Shown here in pieces: positions 1-7,564 of a stretch of DNA of 64,000 bases. The DNA comes from CAIZGX01 sp044239865. GTDB taxonomy: Bacteria > Bacteroidota > Bacteroidia > Flavobacteriales_D > Sanyastnellaceae. The stretch is from the NCBI GenBank assembly GCA_044239865.1, contig JBIIAO010000002.1:558001-622000 (forward strand), written 5' to 3'. Position 1 is the stretch's first letter. Every line of letters begins with the position of its first letter. The notes beneath the pieces are model-generated. The model worked only from the letters and a program-made list of their open reading frames with translations. It was not told where the DNA came from and did no database searches. The position numbers and the translations under genes are program-made.

Positions 1-510
1 ATGGTAATGCGAAATAATGTCTAACGCACTATCGAGCTCTTCCTTTCCGGCCATACCGGTAGAGAGAATGATTGGAATTTTCGTTTCCGCCAAAGCCTCC
101 AATAGCGGGAGGTTCGTGAGGTCGCGACTTGCAACTTTCAGATAATCGGGGGTGATTCGTTTCAACAACGAAAGACATCCAGTTGCGCAAAGCGTTTCCA
201 CAAAATCTAATCCTTTCGATTTAGAATAATGAAACAATTCTTCATGTTGCTCGTCGTTCAATTCAAGAAATGCCCTGTGTTCCCCGTAAGTGGCACCGAA
301 GGAATGTGGACTGTTGTAGGGCGCATTCATTTGCGATTGACTGAGTTCTTCATTCAAGTCGCGCTTGGTGAGCTTCACCGCATTCATGGGTTTCAGTTCG
401 AGCTGAAAATAATCTTCCACGACAGGAGCAGCTGCGAGGTCTATGATTTCCTTCGCCAGATCTATTGAACCGTTGTGGTTTTGTCCTATTTCTCCGATTA
501 TGTAGGTCAC
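1..510 (-). CDS. NeuB/PseI-family sialic-acid-type synthase, 5' part only
   Basis: The first 170 codons of a gene that runs out of the window at its 3' side. Translation from a GTG at 508-510 gives IGEIGQNHNGS at the N-terminus, then NSPHSFGATYGEHR, LKVASRDLTNLPLLEA and ILSTGMAGKEEL. These match the TIM-barrel start of the N-acetylneuraminate/pseudaminate/legionaminate synthase family, which condenses phosphoenolpyruvate with a hexosamine to make nonulosonic acids for surface glycans. The product sugar cannot be told from this part. The GTG start is chosen because a TATATTTG promoter box ends 4 bases upstream and the translation aligns with the family start from there. The C-terminal antifreeze-like domain, if present, lies outside the window. 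Confidence 0.85.
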   Translation of the reverse strand, partial: MTYIIGEIGQNHNGSIDLAKEIIDLAAAPVVEDYFQLELKPMNAVKLTKRDLNEELSQSQMNAPYNSPHSFGATYGEHRAFLELNDEQHEELFHYSKSKGLDFVETLCATGCLSLLKRITPDYLKVASRDLTNLPLLEALAETKIPIILSTGMAGKEELDSALDIISHYH

Positions 511-514
511 CTTA

Positions 515-522
515 CAAATATA
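515..522 (-). promoter_or_regulatory. -7 box TATATTTG of the NeuB-like gene
   Basis: Reads TATATTTG on the minus strand, a full match to the Bacteroidota -7 consensus TAnnTTTG, and ends 4 bases before the GTG start. No TTTG is visible at -33; that region lies inside the hairpin array. The spacing predicts a leaderless or almost leaderless mRNA. Confidence 0.65.
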
Positions 523-524
523 TA

Positions 525-786
525 CACACTTCGTGTGATGACGGCGAAGCCGATGACACTCTTCGAGTGATGACCAGCGGAGCTGGATGACGGCGGAGCC
601 GATGACACTCTTCGAGTGATGACCAGCGGAGCTGGATGACGGCGGAGCCGATGACACTCTTCGAGTGATGACGATTTTCAATCGATGACGAACAAGTTCG
701 ATGACCGCTTCGCGGAGCGTCATCCGGAACGGTCATCACATGAAATGTGTCATCCTTCGAAGAAGGTCATCCACGCAGTGGTCCTG
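525..786. repeat. Tandem mini-hairpin array with GATGAC/GTCATC spacers (array 1a)
   Basis: Eleven copies of GATGAC (starts 537, 552, 569, 586, 601, 618, 635, 650, 667, 684, 700) are followed by four GTCATC (719, 732, 749, 766) and a decayed GTCCTG at 781. Each gap is a short perfect palindrome, almost always with a 3-base loop: GGC-GAA-GCC, ACTC-TTC-GAGT, CAGC-GGA-GCTG, GATT-TTC-AATC, ACAT-GAA-ATGT, CTTC-GAA-GAAG, CAC-GCA-GTG. The centre is CGCTTCGCGGAGC (706-718), where the spacer inverts. Hairpin sequences vary while the spacer is fixed. The array fills the space between the NeuB-like promoter and the DUF2480 stop codon. No coding sense is evident. Confidence 0.9.
552..666. repeat. 49-bp higher-order repeat inside array 1a
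   Basis: A 49-bp block made of three spacer-hairpin units (ACTCTTCGAGT, CAGCGGAGCTG and GGCGGAGCC, each after GATGAC) occurs at 552-600, again identically at 601-649, and a third partial copy covers 650-666. This is a recent segmental duplication within the array. Confidence 0.9.
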
Positions 787-1281
787 TTATCGCTTAAAAA
801 GCGGCACAGTTGAACACGGTTCTCCGTACATGATGCGGTTGGAGACAGGCTGAAGTTTTTGAGAAAGTTGAATGTACACTTCTTCTGTTAGTCGAAGTGA
901 AGTGCAGCCCTTAACGACCACATTTTTATCTTGAAATTTCGAAAGATCCAATTGTTGAATAAAGGCTAGCGCTCTCAGTGTGTCTAGATTTTCTGGAGAT
1001 GAAAAATGACACTGGGCATTCACTTCAGAAAGTTTCAATGACAATAGCATGTAAGCCCAAACGGGTATAATGGCATCTACCGAACAGTAAATGGCTACAA
1101 TTTTATTCTCGAAATTAGAGGTGTCCAATGCAGAAACAAATTCACGAAAGTCCTTTTCCTTCAACGCTATACCTTGCCACAATTGCGGAGCAATATCTAT
1201 TGTCGCACCTGCAAACGCTTCTACTTCTTCAGCTATATCTAGCGTAATGAGCTTACTATTTGCAACTTTGTTTTCTATCAT
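787..1281 (-). CDS. DUF2480 family protein
   Basis: A 164-residue soluble protein with no signal peptide. Recognised as DUF2480 from the blocks ALKEKDFREFV, the central segment with VWAYMLL, VVVKGC and the C-terminal IMYGEPCSTVPLFKR. The family is confined largely to Bacteroidota and has no assigned function that I know. Two conserved cysteines (VVKGC and GEPCS) are present. The ATG is supported by a TACTTTTG box ending 4 bases upstream. It sits downstream of a frameshifted toxin-antitoxin module with a mini-hairpin array between. Confidence 0.85.
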   Translation of the reverse strand: MIENKVANSKLITLDIAEEVEAFAGATIDIAPQLWQGIALKEKDFREFVSALDTSNFENKIVAIYCSVDAIIPVWAYMLLSLKLSEVNAQCHFSSPENLDTLRALAFIQQLDLSKFQDKNVVVKGCTSLRLTEEVYIQLSQKLQPVSNRIMYGEPCSTVPLFKR

Positions 1282-1285
1282 ATTC

Positions 1286-1293
1286 CAAAAGTA
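1286..1293 (-). promoter_or_regulatory. -7 box TACTTTTG of the DUF2480 gene
   Basis: Full TAnnTTTG match on the minus strand, ending 4 bases before the ATG. A TTTG at 1317-1320 is 23 bases further upstream, slightly longer than the usual spacing. Predicts a leaderless mRNA. Confidence 0.65.
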
Positions 1294-1318
1294 CTTTATT
1301 CTTATGAAAAAAAATTCA

Positions 1319-1385
1319 AAAGGTGCTATGCAAGGAGCCTCCGGCTAGGTGAAGCTGCGTGAATATTGCCATCTTCATCACCTCG
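1319..1385. repeat. AAGRT-type mini-hairpin array, short
   Basis: AAGGT, then GC-TAT-GC, AAGGA, GCC-TCC-GGC, TAGGT, followed by GAAG that can pair with CTTC at 1372-1375 and a closing CACCT. It lies just upstream of the DUF2480 promoter and runs into the stop codon of the HigA-like gene. Same grammar as the other AAGRT arrays in the window. Confidence 0.65.
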
Positions 1386-1695
1386 GTGTTTTTTTCTTCG
1401 GAAAAACAATCTCAATTCTTCCTCCCAATCCATCTTCCACAATTTTCATTAAAGTTGAAAGACGAATGTCTGAACCCTCATTTTCAATTCTGGAAATATA
1501 ACTTTTCTTCGTCCCGCACTTGGCTGCTAACTGGTCTTGTGTGAGTTGCAATTGCAGTCGTTGTTGTTCAATTAAAGCACCTATTTTGAAACGTTCAAAT
1601 CCAGCATCGAAGGCAGCGCGCGCTTCACTCCCCTTCTTCCCATATCGGCTGTCTAAATGATCTTCGAAAGTTGTGATGTTCTTATTCTTTTTCAT
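1378..1695 (-). CDS. HigA-type antitoxin, XRE helix-turn-helix
   Basis: A 105-residue protein with a classic XRE-type HTH over about residues 40-95 (IEQQRLQLQLTQDQLAAKCG, then KKSYISRIENEGSDIRLSTL). It is second in a two-gene module and overlaps the upstream HigB-type toxin remnant by 14 bases, the usual toxin-first order of higBA systems. Such antitoxins bind their own promoter and neutralise the mRNA-cleaving toxin. Here the partner reads as frameshifted, so this may be an orphan antitoxin or repressor. Confidence 0.82.
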   Translation of the reverse strand: MKKNKNITTFEDHLDSRYGKKGSEARAAFDAGFERFKIGALIEQQRLQLQLTQDQLAAKCGTKKSYISRIENEGSDIRLSTLMKIVEDGLGGRIEIVFPKKKTPR

Positions 1696-2006
1696 TGAAA
1701 TATTCGTTCATTATTTTTTGTGCCAATTCAATTTGATTCGACGGTGTCTTCATGGTTTTTTTAGTGAACCCATTTCCTAAAACAACCACTTTCTCTCTAT
1801 CGAAAAAACAGAAAATTCGAAAAATATTGCCACTATGGATGACACGAATCTCATAAAGTCCTTTTACACCTTTTATTTTCTTGAAATAGACTATTGGTAC
1901 TATTTCAATGGTTTCCAAAAGCATTATAGTCCAATCAATTTTGTTCTGAATAAAAATCGAGGAAATAGTGTTTGTAGAAAATAGTTTTTCTAATTTTCTC
2001 TTCCAT
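1682..2006 (-). pseudogene. HigB/RelE (Gp49-like) toxin gene, frameshifted
   Basis: An 80-residue open frame (1682-1924) contains the family core: GLYEIRVIHSGNIFRIFCFF, VVLGNGFTKKT and the C-terminal EYFNEKE, but lacks the usual N-terminus. That N-terminus is encoded just upstream in another frame: the ATG at 2004-2006 opens IFYKHYFLDFYSEQN and then stops. Moving forward one base restores IDWTIMLLET and joins the two parts into about 107 residues, close to the family's usual length. This is best read as a single indel, with or without loss of a few codons; a sequencing error or a translational shift is less likely but possible. A full -33/-7 promoter lies at 2008-2037. Confidence 0.75.
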
Positions 2007-2007
2007 A

Positions 2008-2037
2008 CAAAGTTAACTAAATAGATAACATTTCAAA
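2008..2037 (-). promoter_or_regulatory. -33/-7 promoter of the HigBA-type module
   Basis: On the minus strand TTTG, 18 bases, TAACTTTG. The -7 box ends one base before the toxin ATG, so the transcript start would fall at or just inside the start codon. Confidence 0.65.
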
Positions 2038-2102
2038 ATTTGTCGAAGCAAATTTTATTGCAGGAAAGAGGAAAGTCTTATGCGTATTTCATATAAGTTA
2101 TG

Positions 2103-2150
2103 TGAAGCACCTTCGGAACGACCTTGCTCCGCATCTTGAAACAAATCTTA
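2103..2150. repeat. AAGRT-type mini-hairpin array, right half only
   Basis: ACCTT, CG-GAA-CG, ACCTT, GC-TCC-GC, ATCTT, GAAACAA, ATCTT, preceded by GTGAAGC. The last spacer touches the stop codon of the superoxide dismutase gene. Period is 12 bases. Only the ACCTT/ATCTT orientation is present. Confidence 0.65.
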
Positions 2151-2822
2151 ATTCGCGTATCTCTCGTTTACGAAATTCCAATTCACCACAGAAAAAATAG
2201 CAGCCAAATAATCTGCGCGTTTGTTCTGATATTTCAAGTAGTAAGCGTGTTCCCAAACATCTATGCCAAGGATTGGAGTGCCTGGTTTGTCTACTACTTT
2301 CGACATTAACGGATTGTCTTGATTAGCGGTTGAGGTAACGAAAAGACCGCCCTTAGCGTCTTTACACAACCACACCCATCCGCTGCCGAAACGAGCTTTG
2401 CCCTCGTCGGTCATGAGTTTTTTCAAGTTGTCTATGCCACCGAAATCGCGCTGAATAGCTGCCGACAATTCTTTACTCGGCGCTCCTGCAGTGCTCGGCG
2501 CTGCCATGCAATTCCAGAAAAAAGTATGATTGAAATGTCCGCCGCCGTTGTTGCGAACTGCCATATCCTTCGGTTCAATAGCCGCGCAAAATTCTTCAAT
2601 GTTCAACTTCGCATATTTTTGATTCGCTTCAACCTTCATTGCCGCATTCAAATTCGTTACATAAGCCAGGTGGTGTTTGTCGTGATGAATATGCATGGTC
2701 TCGGCGTCAATAGCGGGTTCCAAGGCCTCATAGGCGTAGGGTAATTCTGGGACAGTCCATTCTTGTGCAAAAACAGAAACTCCAGCGAAAAGAAATACAC
2801 CCGCAAGCAACAAATTCTTCAT
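2148..2822 (-). CDS. Exported Fe/Mn superoxide dismutase
   Basis: Converts superoxide to hydrogen peroxide and oxygen. After a signal peptide (about residues 1-19, ending SVFAQ) comes a complete Fe/Mn-SOD fold: HIHHDKHHLAYV with the first metal ligand, NNGGGHFNHTFFW with the second, GSGWVWL, and DVWEHAYYLKYQNKR with the last Asp and His ligands. At 224 residues it equals a standard SOD of about 200 plus the leader. The leader predicts periplasmic or secreted location, unlike the usual cytoplasmic enzyme. Iron or manganese preference cannot be decided here. Confidence 0.93.
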   Translation of the reverse strand: MKNLLLAGVFLFAGVSVFAQEWTVPELPYAYEALEPAIDAETMHIHHDKHHLAYVTNLNAAMKVEANQKYAKLNIEEFCAAIEPKDMAVRNNGGGHFNHTFFWNCMAAPSTAGAPSKELSAAIQRDFGGIDNLKKLMTDEGKARFGSGWVWLCKDAKGGLFVTSTANQDNPLMSKVVDKPGTPILGIDVWEHAYYLKYQNKRADYLAAIFSVVNWNFVNERYAN

Positions 2823-2853
2823 AGTTATCGTTATTAAATCGTTCGAACAAACG

Positions 2854-2888
2854 GTTGTGAGTTACTTCACAACTCCTTTCCAAAAGTA
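2854..2888 (-). promoter_or_regulatory. SOD promoter box and 5'-UTR hairpin
   Basis: TACTTTTG at 2881-2888 on the minus strand is a full -7 match, giving a leader of about 50 bases. The start of that leader contains a perfect 7-bp stem, GTTGTGA (2854-2860) with TCACAAC (2867-2873), loop 6 bases. Confidence 0.5.
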
Positions 2889-2918
2889 GTTCATACGCCG
2901 TGTACTTTTAAATTAAGA

Positions 2919-5618
2919 ATGGAAGAAGTAAAAGAGATAGAAGGGGGACCGTTTCTTCAGGAAAAAAAACCAGTTTCAGCGCGCAGAAAGTGGCTGAAGC
3001 GAATTTTCATTGGCCTCTTCGCCTTGATAACGCTATTATTTTCCGCAATAGTTCTTGCAGTTACCGTGTACGAAGATGAAATTGTAACCTACGCCCTTCA
3101 ATCTGTTCAACAAAATTTAAAAACAAAGTCGAGCATTCGCGAAGCCGACTTAACACTCTGGAATAATTTTCCCTCTGTATCTATTCGATTCAAAGAGGTT
3201 TATGTTGAAGAAAATTCCGAAGCACACGATACTCTTTTATTTGCGAAAGAATTGTACTTGTCGTTCGACATTATTGATCTGTTCAACGGGAATTACAACA
3301 TTGATGAGATTGAAGCGAAAGAAGGTTCGTTAAACATGCGTGTAAATAGCATGGGCCAGATGAATTGGGACGTATGGAAGCCCGATACCTCTTCCACCCC
3401 AAATGAAAAATTCAAAATACATCTTGAGGAGATTGTTGGGGAAAATATTTCCTATCTGTATGAAGACGAACAAGGAAAAACATTTGTAGATGTCAAGTTC
3501 AAGGAATTGAATGCCTCCGGCAATTTCAATGAAAAACAATTTCTTCTCGACATAGAAACGGCGGCGCACATGAACGTCTTTTATGCAGGGGAAACTGAAA
3601 TGCTTCGTCAGCGAAATATTGGACTTGATTCTAAAATGCAAGTGAACCTTGATAACAACACCTTTGTGATTGAGACCGCGGAATTGCTGCTAGAAGAAGT
3701 GCCGTTAAATGTCACAGGGAGCTTGGATTACGGCGAACATCCGAGCATTGACTTGCACATTGCCGAAACCGAACTTGAGTTGAAAGAAGGAATCTTGTTA
3801 CTTCCGAATGCCTTGCAAGTTCAGTTGCGGCCCTACGCACCTTCTGGAAATGCGCATTTCAATTTCGATATGAGCGGCCCGTTCGAAAACCTTTCCATTG
3901 CCTCTAAATTCTCAGTGAAAGGCGGAGAGTTGGTTGAAATAAATTCGGGTGTTGAATTGCATGCTATAGACCTGAATGCAAATTATATTTCGAAAGGAGG
4001 AATGGACAGCGTGACCATTTCAAATTTTCAATCGCAACTCGGAATGGGAACTTTAAGTTGTAACGGAAGTATTCGTGACTTAAACGATCCTGTCTTGAAC
4101 TTGTCGGTGAGTGCTGAAACGAATTTGAACGAAGTAAAAGGATTTTTCGGTTGGGATTCGTTGGCTGTTTGTGACGGACAAATTTCAGCACAATCATTCA
4201 TTCGCGGAAAGATTGCATTTCAAGAGGCCGACAGCACCTTCGACTGGTCTCAATTGCATTTGAATGGAAAGGCCCAGGTTACAGAAGGAAGCTTTCAATG
4301 GGCAGCATCCAATGGCTTGTTTAAAAACATTAACGGCGTATTCTTATTGAACGGATCCGACGCGCGGGTTGAGCAGTTGAACTTCAATCTAAACGATAAC
4401 AACTGTAGTTTTTCTGGGGATTTTTATTCTGTCATTCCCTACTTCACCTCAGACAATTCTGCATTAACCATTCAGGCAAATTTGTATTCGAACAGGCTCG
4501 ATCTTGAAAAACTTTTAACAGCAGCTGGAAATACTGAAAGCGATATGAAACTTGCTCTTCCTTCTTCCATTCAACTTCATTTAACAGCACAGATAGACCA
4601 GTTTTTATTCAAATCGTTCAATGCATCCAACATCAAAGGAACATTGGATTACGCAAATGGCATTCTACAGATTTCTCCCCTTCAACTCAGCATGGCCAAT
4701 GGCGAAGTAGCTGCGAATTTCGGTTTATCACCATCGAACGATGGGCAGTTCGCATTAACGTGCCAAGGATCATTGAACAACATAGACATTCAGCAGGCTT
4801 TCGGATTGTTCGACAATTTCGGGCAGTCGTATCTCACGCAGAACAACATCAAAGGAAACGCTACGGTACTGGTTGATTTCCAAACTACACTCGGCGCAGA
4901 TTTATCTGTTCTTCCGAACACCATAAAATCTGACTTGCAAGTGAATATTGAAAACGGCGAACTGAATGATGTTTCTTCGTTTCAATATATGATTACGTTC
5001 ATAAAAGGAAACAAATGGATAGCGCCATTTGTGAAGGAAGATGACTTCGCGGAAAAGCTTCGACACATTAAATTCTCGACGTTACAAAATTCCATTCACA
5101 TTGAAAATTCCAACATCACATTCCCATTGATGGATATTGAGTCGAGCGCGATGTCAATTACCATGGAGGGTACGCACAGCTTCGACAATGTATTGGATTA
5201 TAGGCTGGGCTTCGATTTGAAGGAGATGTTGCTGAATGCCTCTAGCACTGAAGGAGACAAGAGCGGAAGACAAATTTATTTGTACATGCGCGGCCCCATA
5301 GATAATCTCGAATTCGGTTTAGATAAAGATGCTTTACGCAGCGACCGAGTGAGTGCTAAATTGGTTCAAAAAGAAAAATTAAATCGAATTTTTAACAACG
5401 CCTTCGGCTTGCGAAAAGATCGCGACACTCCACGAGAGCCTTTATTTCCTGGGCTTCGAAATGATAAACCGAATGAACCTTCGGTTCCTAAAGCTCCTAT
5501 TCAAGAACGCATTGCTCCGTATATAAAAGACAATGTATCGCCGGAAGCGAAAGCAGAAAAAGAGAAGAAGACGCCGAAGTGGCTTCGAGAAAAACAAGAA
5601 TACGAGGAAGAGGAATGA
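2919..5618 (+). CDS. AsmA-like inner-membrane protein
   Basis: An 899-residue protein with a short cytoplasmic N-terminus, one membrane helix (about residues 27-50, IFIGLFALITLLFSAIVLAV) and a long periplasmic part. That part is rich in alternating beta segments and ends in an AsmA-type C-terminal domain (around residues 600-830). AsmA-family proteins are large periplasm-spanning proteins implicated in outer-membrane assembly and phospholipid transport. The last 80 residues are highly charged and Pro/Lys/Glu rich. The stop overlaps the start of the next gene as ATGA, so the two are translationally coupled. Confidence 0.8.
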   Translation: MEEVKEIEGGPFLQEKKPVSARRKWLKRIFIGLFALITLLFSAIVLAVTVYEDEIVTYALQSVQQNLKTKSSIREADLTLWNNFPSVSIRFKEVYVEENSEAHDTLLFAKELYLSFDIIDLFNGNYNIDEIEAKEGSLNMRVNSMGQMNWDVWKPDTSSTPNEKFKIHLEEIVGENISYLYEDEQGKTFVDVKFKELNASGNFNEKQFLLDIETAAHMNVFYAGETEMLRQRNIGLDSKMQVNLDNNTFVIETAELLLEEVPLNVTGSLDYGEHPSIDLHIAETELELKEGILLLPNALQVQLRPYAPSGNAHFNFDMSGPFENLSIASKFSVKGGELVEINSGVELHAIDLNANYISKGGMDSVTISNFQSQLGMGTLSCNGSIRDLNDPVLNLSVSAETNLNEVKGFFGWDSLAVCDGQISAQSFIRGKIAFQEADSTFDWSQLHLNGKAQVTEGSFQWAASNGLFKNINGVFLLNGSDARVEQLNFNLNDNNCSFSGDFYSVIPYFTSDNSALTIQANLYSNRLDLEKLLTAAGNTESDMKLALPSSIQLHLTAQIDQFLFKSFNASNIKGTLDYANGILQISPLQLSMANGEVAANFGLSPSNDGQFALTCQGSLNNIDIQQAFGLFDNFGQSYLTQNNIKGNATVLVDFQTTLGADLSVLPNTIKSDLQVNIENGELNDVSSFQYMITFIKGNKWIAPFVKEDDFAEKLRHIKFSTLQNSIHIENSNITFPLMDIESSAMSITMEGTHSFDNVLDYRLGFDLKEMLLNASSTEGDKSGRQIYLYMRGPIDNLEFGLDKDALRSDRVSAKLVQKEKLNRIFNNAFGLRKDRDTPREPLFPGLRNDKPNEPSVPKAPIQERIAPYIKDNVSPEAKAEKEKKTPKWLREKQEYEEEE

Positions 5619-6949
5619 CATTACCGGAGGCCTTTGTTAATAGACTAAAAACGCAATTCCCCGATAAATGGGAATTGATGATTCCGGCCTACGACCGTGA
5701 AATTCAGACCTCCGTGTTGAGGCATCCAGCCAAGTCTAAACACACCTCCATTGTTGGTGAAACTGTTCCCTGGAACTCATTAGGCTTGCTGTTGAAGGAA
5801 CGTCCGAAATTTACTTTCGATCCGCATTACCATGCTGGATCTTATTATTCGCAAGAAGCGAATTCCATGCTCATTGGCCATTTGTTTCAACAAGCCATTC
5901 AAGAAATTGAAAATCCTGCGGTGCTTGATCTTTGCGCAGCTCCTGGAGGAAAAAGCCTGATTTACGCAACACTGCTCGGAGAAAAAGGTGTGTTGGTTTC
6001 AAACGAAGTCATGCCTCAGCGATTGAGCATACTTCGTGAAAACTTAGATAAATGGGGCATTCCGAATGTCTTCACATTGGGAATGTATCCGAATAAAATT
6101 CCATTCACCCATTGCTTCGATGTGGTTGCAGTAGATGCGCCCTGCAGCGGAGAAGGATTGTTTCGCAAACAAGTTGACTACCGCGGTGAATGGAAAGAAT
6201 CTTTCGCTCACACCTGCGCGGTGCGTCAGCATGAGATTTTAGAGGAAGCTGTTCGACTTCTGAAACCGGGAGGATACTTATTGTATTCCACTTGCACCTT
6301 CGCTCCAGAAGAAAATGAAGAAATCATTTCATTCTTAATCGAAGAATTTCAACTTGAAAATGTTTCGGTTGAAATGAAGAAGGAGTGGAACGTTGATGTT
6401 GTGAAAGGCTCATCTAGCGAGGGATATAGAATGCTTCCACACAACACACCGGGTGAGGGATTCTTTTGCACGCTCTTGAAAAAACCGGATGGACACACTG
6501 AGAAAATTCGCTTCAAACCGAATTCGAAAATTGTTCCGCTAACTGCGAAAGAGCGGAGTACTGTGAATGTATTTATTCGTGAAGACATTGCATTGGTGAA
6601 GAATGAAAAGGGATTGGTTTTCCTCGATACCCTTCAACATACATTCAAAGAAATTTGGCGCTCCTTGCTTCCCAATGCGAACGCAGGAACGCTCGTTGGA
6701 GAATTCATGAAAGATAAATTCATTCCCGGTCAAGGCATTGCCAACACCGGCGTTGAATCTGATGACGTAAGAAAATTAGAGCTTTCGTACGACGACGTTA
6801 TTCGGTATTTGAAGAAGGAAGTGATTCAGGTGGAGGCCGAAGCGGGCTTCGTTGTTATAACCTTCGAACAACAAAACATTGGATGGGGAAAAGTGGTTGG
6901 AACCCGCTTGAACAATAACTATCCGAACGAGTGGCGCATTCGATCTTAG
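5615..6949 (+). CDS. RsmF/NSUN-type RNA (cytosine-5) methyltransferase
   Basis: S-adenosylmethionine-dependent m5C methylase acting on rRNA or tRNA. Motifs in order: LDLCAAPGGKS (SAM binding), DAPCSGEGLFRK with the motif-IV cysteine, and YSTCTFAPEENE with the catalytic motif-VI cysteine. A C-terminal domain of about 150 residues follows, as in RsmF (16S rRNA). The ATG at 5615 is preferred over an upstream ATG at 5579 because it forms an ATGA overlap with the preceding stop and gives the usual N-terminus (MTLPEAFVNRL). 444 residues. Confidence 0.87.
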   Translation: MTLPEAFVNRLKTQFPDKWELMIPAYDREIQTSVLRHPAKSKHTSIVGETVPWNSLGLLLKERPKFTFDPHYHAGSYYSQEANSMLIGHLFQQAIQEIENPAVLDLCAAPGGKSLIYATLLGEKGVLVSNEVMPQRLSILRENLDKWGIPNVFTLGMYPNKIPFTHCFDVVAVDAPCSGEGLFRKQVDYRGEWKESFAHTCAVRQHEILEEAVRLLKPGGYLLYSTCTFAPEENEEIISFLIEEFQLENVSVEMKKEWNVDVVKGSSSEGYRMLPHNTPGEGFFCTLLKKPDGHTEKIRFKPNSKIVPLTAKERSTVNVFIREDIALVKNEKGLVFLDTLQHTFKEIWRSLLPNANAGTLVGEFMKDKFIPGQGIANTGVESDDVRKLELSYDDVIRYLKKEVIQVEAEAGFVVITFEQQNIGWGKVVGTRLNNNYPNEWRIRS

Positions 6950-7449
6950 GCTTCTTTTTCGGGAAGATGCTTATCAAAATCTTGGATAGCAGGAATGATT
7001 GTCTTGGAAAAATCGTTGACCGGCTCATACACAAACGAAGCGTCTTTTTGCGATTGCGGAATCATGTGAAACTTATCGTCGAGCGCATGCAACATTACGA
7101 ACAGCGAACTGGTTCCCAATAAATATTTCGCCAGCGAAAAGGTTGCGCCCAAGGCTTTATTCCATTTTTCACCACCGCCTTTGATGTTTTTGGAAATGAG
7201 TTTTCCTAAAAAATACATTCCAATAACCACCACCAAGAAAATACCAAGGAACACTGCAACCCGCGTGCTCATAGAGCCGTCTGTTGCGCCAATCATCTTC
7301 GATACAGATTCAGATAAATACACGGCTGCATATATGCCAACAAAAAAGGCCAGAAAGGAGAATAGCTCTGAAACAAAGCCGTTCATCCATCCGCGCCAAA
7401 GTGCCCATGCTACGATGAGGACTAGAATAATATCGAGATAGCTTACCAC
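6946..7449 (-). CDS. cvpA: CvpA family membrane protein
   Basis: A 167-residue protein with four predicted membrane segments and the CvpA signature at the start (YLDIILVLIVAWALWRGWMN). CvpA homologues are linked to colicin V production in E. coli and to envelope stress tolerance; the molecular role is unclear. The start is GTG, with a near-match TAGCTTCG box ending 4 bases upstream. The 3' end overlaps the convergent methylase stop by 4 bases. Confidence 0.83.
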   Translation of the reverse strand: MVSYLDIILVLIVAWALWRGWMNGFVSELFSFLAFFVGIYAAVYLSESVSKMIGATDGSMSTRVAVFLGIFLVVVIGMYFLGKLISKNIKGGGEKWNKALGATFSLAKYLLGTSSLFVMLHALDDKFHMIPQSQKDASFVYEPVNDFSKTIIPAIQDFDKHLPEKEA

Positions 7450-7564
7450 TTCTCGAAGCTAAATCAATTTCCAGGACAAACCCTTTTTCAATCCAGTACT
7501 TTTTCACTTTACAATGTTCAACAAATGGAGCCCAAGTCTCGCGTTTTTCGCTTTGCTTTGTAAT

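Noticed and set aside
537..705. Similarity of TGATGAC to the box C of snoRNAs
   Set aside because: Box C/D RNAs are not known in bacteria, no paired D box is present, and the spacer is explained by the hairpin grammar.
512..739. Minus-strand open frame of 75 codons across array 1a
   Set aside because: It is made entirely of hairpin units and spacers, has no family features and no promoter; the open frame is a by-product of the repeats.
525..786. CRISPR array
   Set aside because: The constant element is only 6 bases and inverts midway, while the variable parts are palindromes of 7-13 bases; no cas genes are present.
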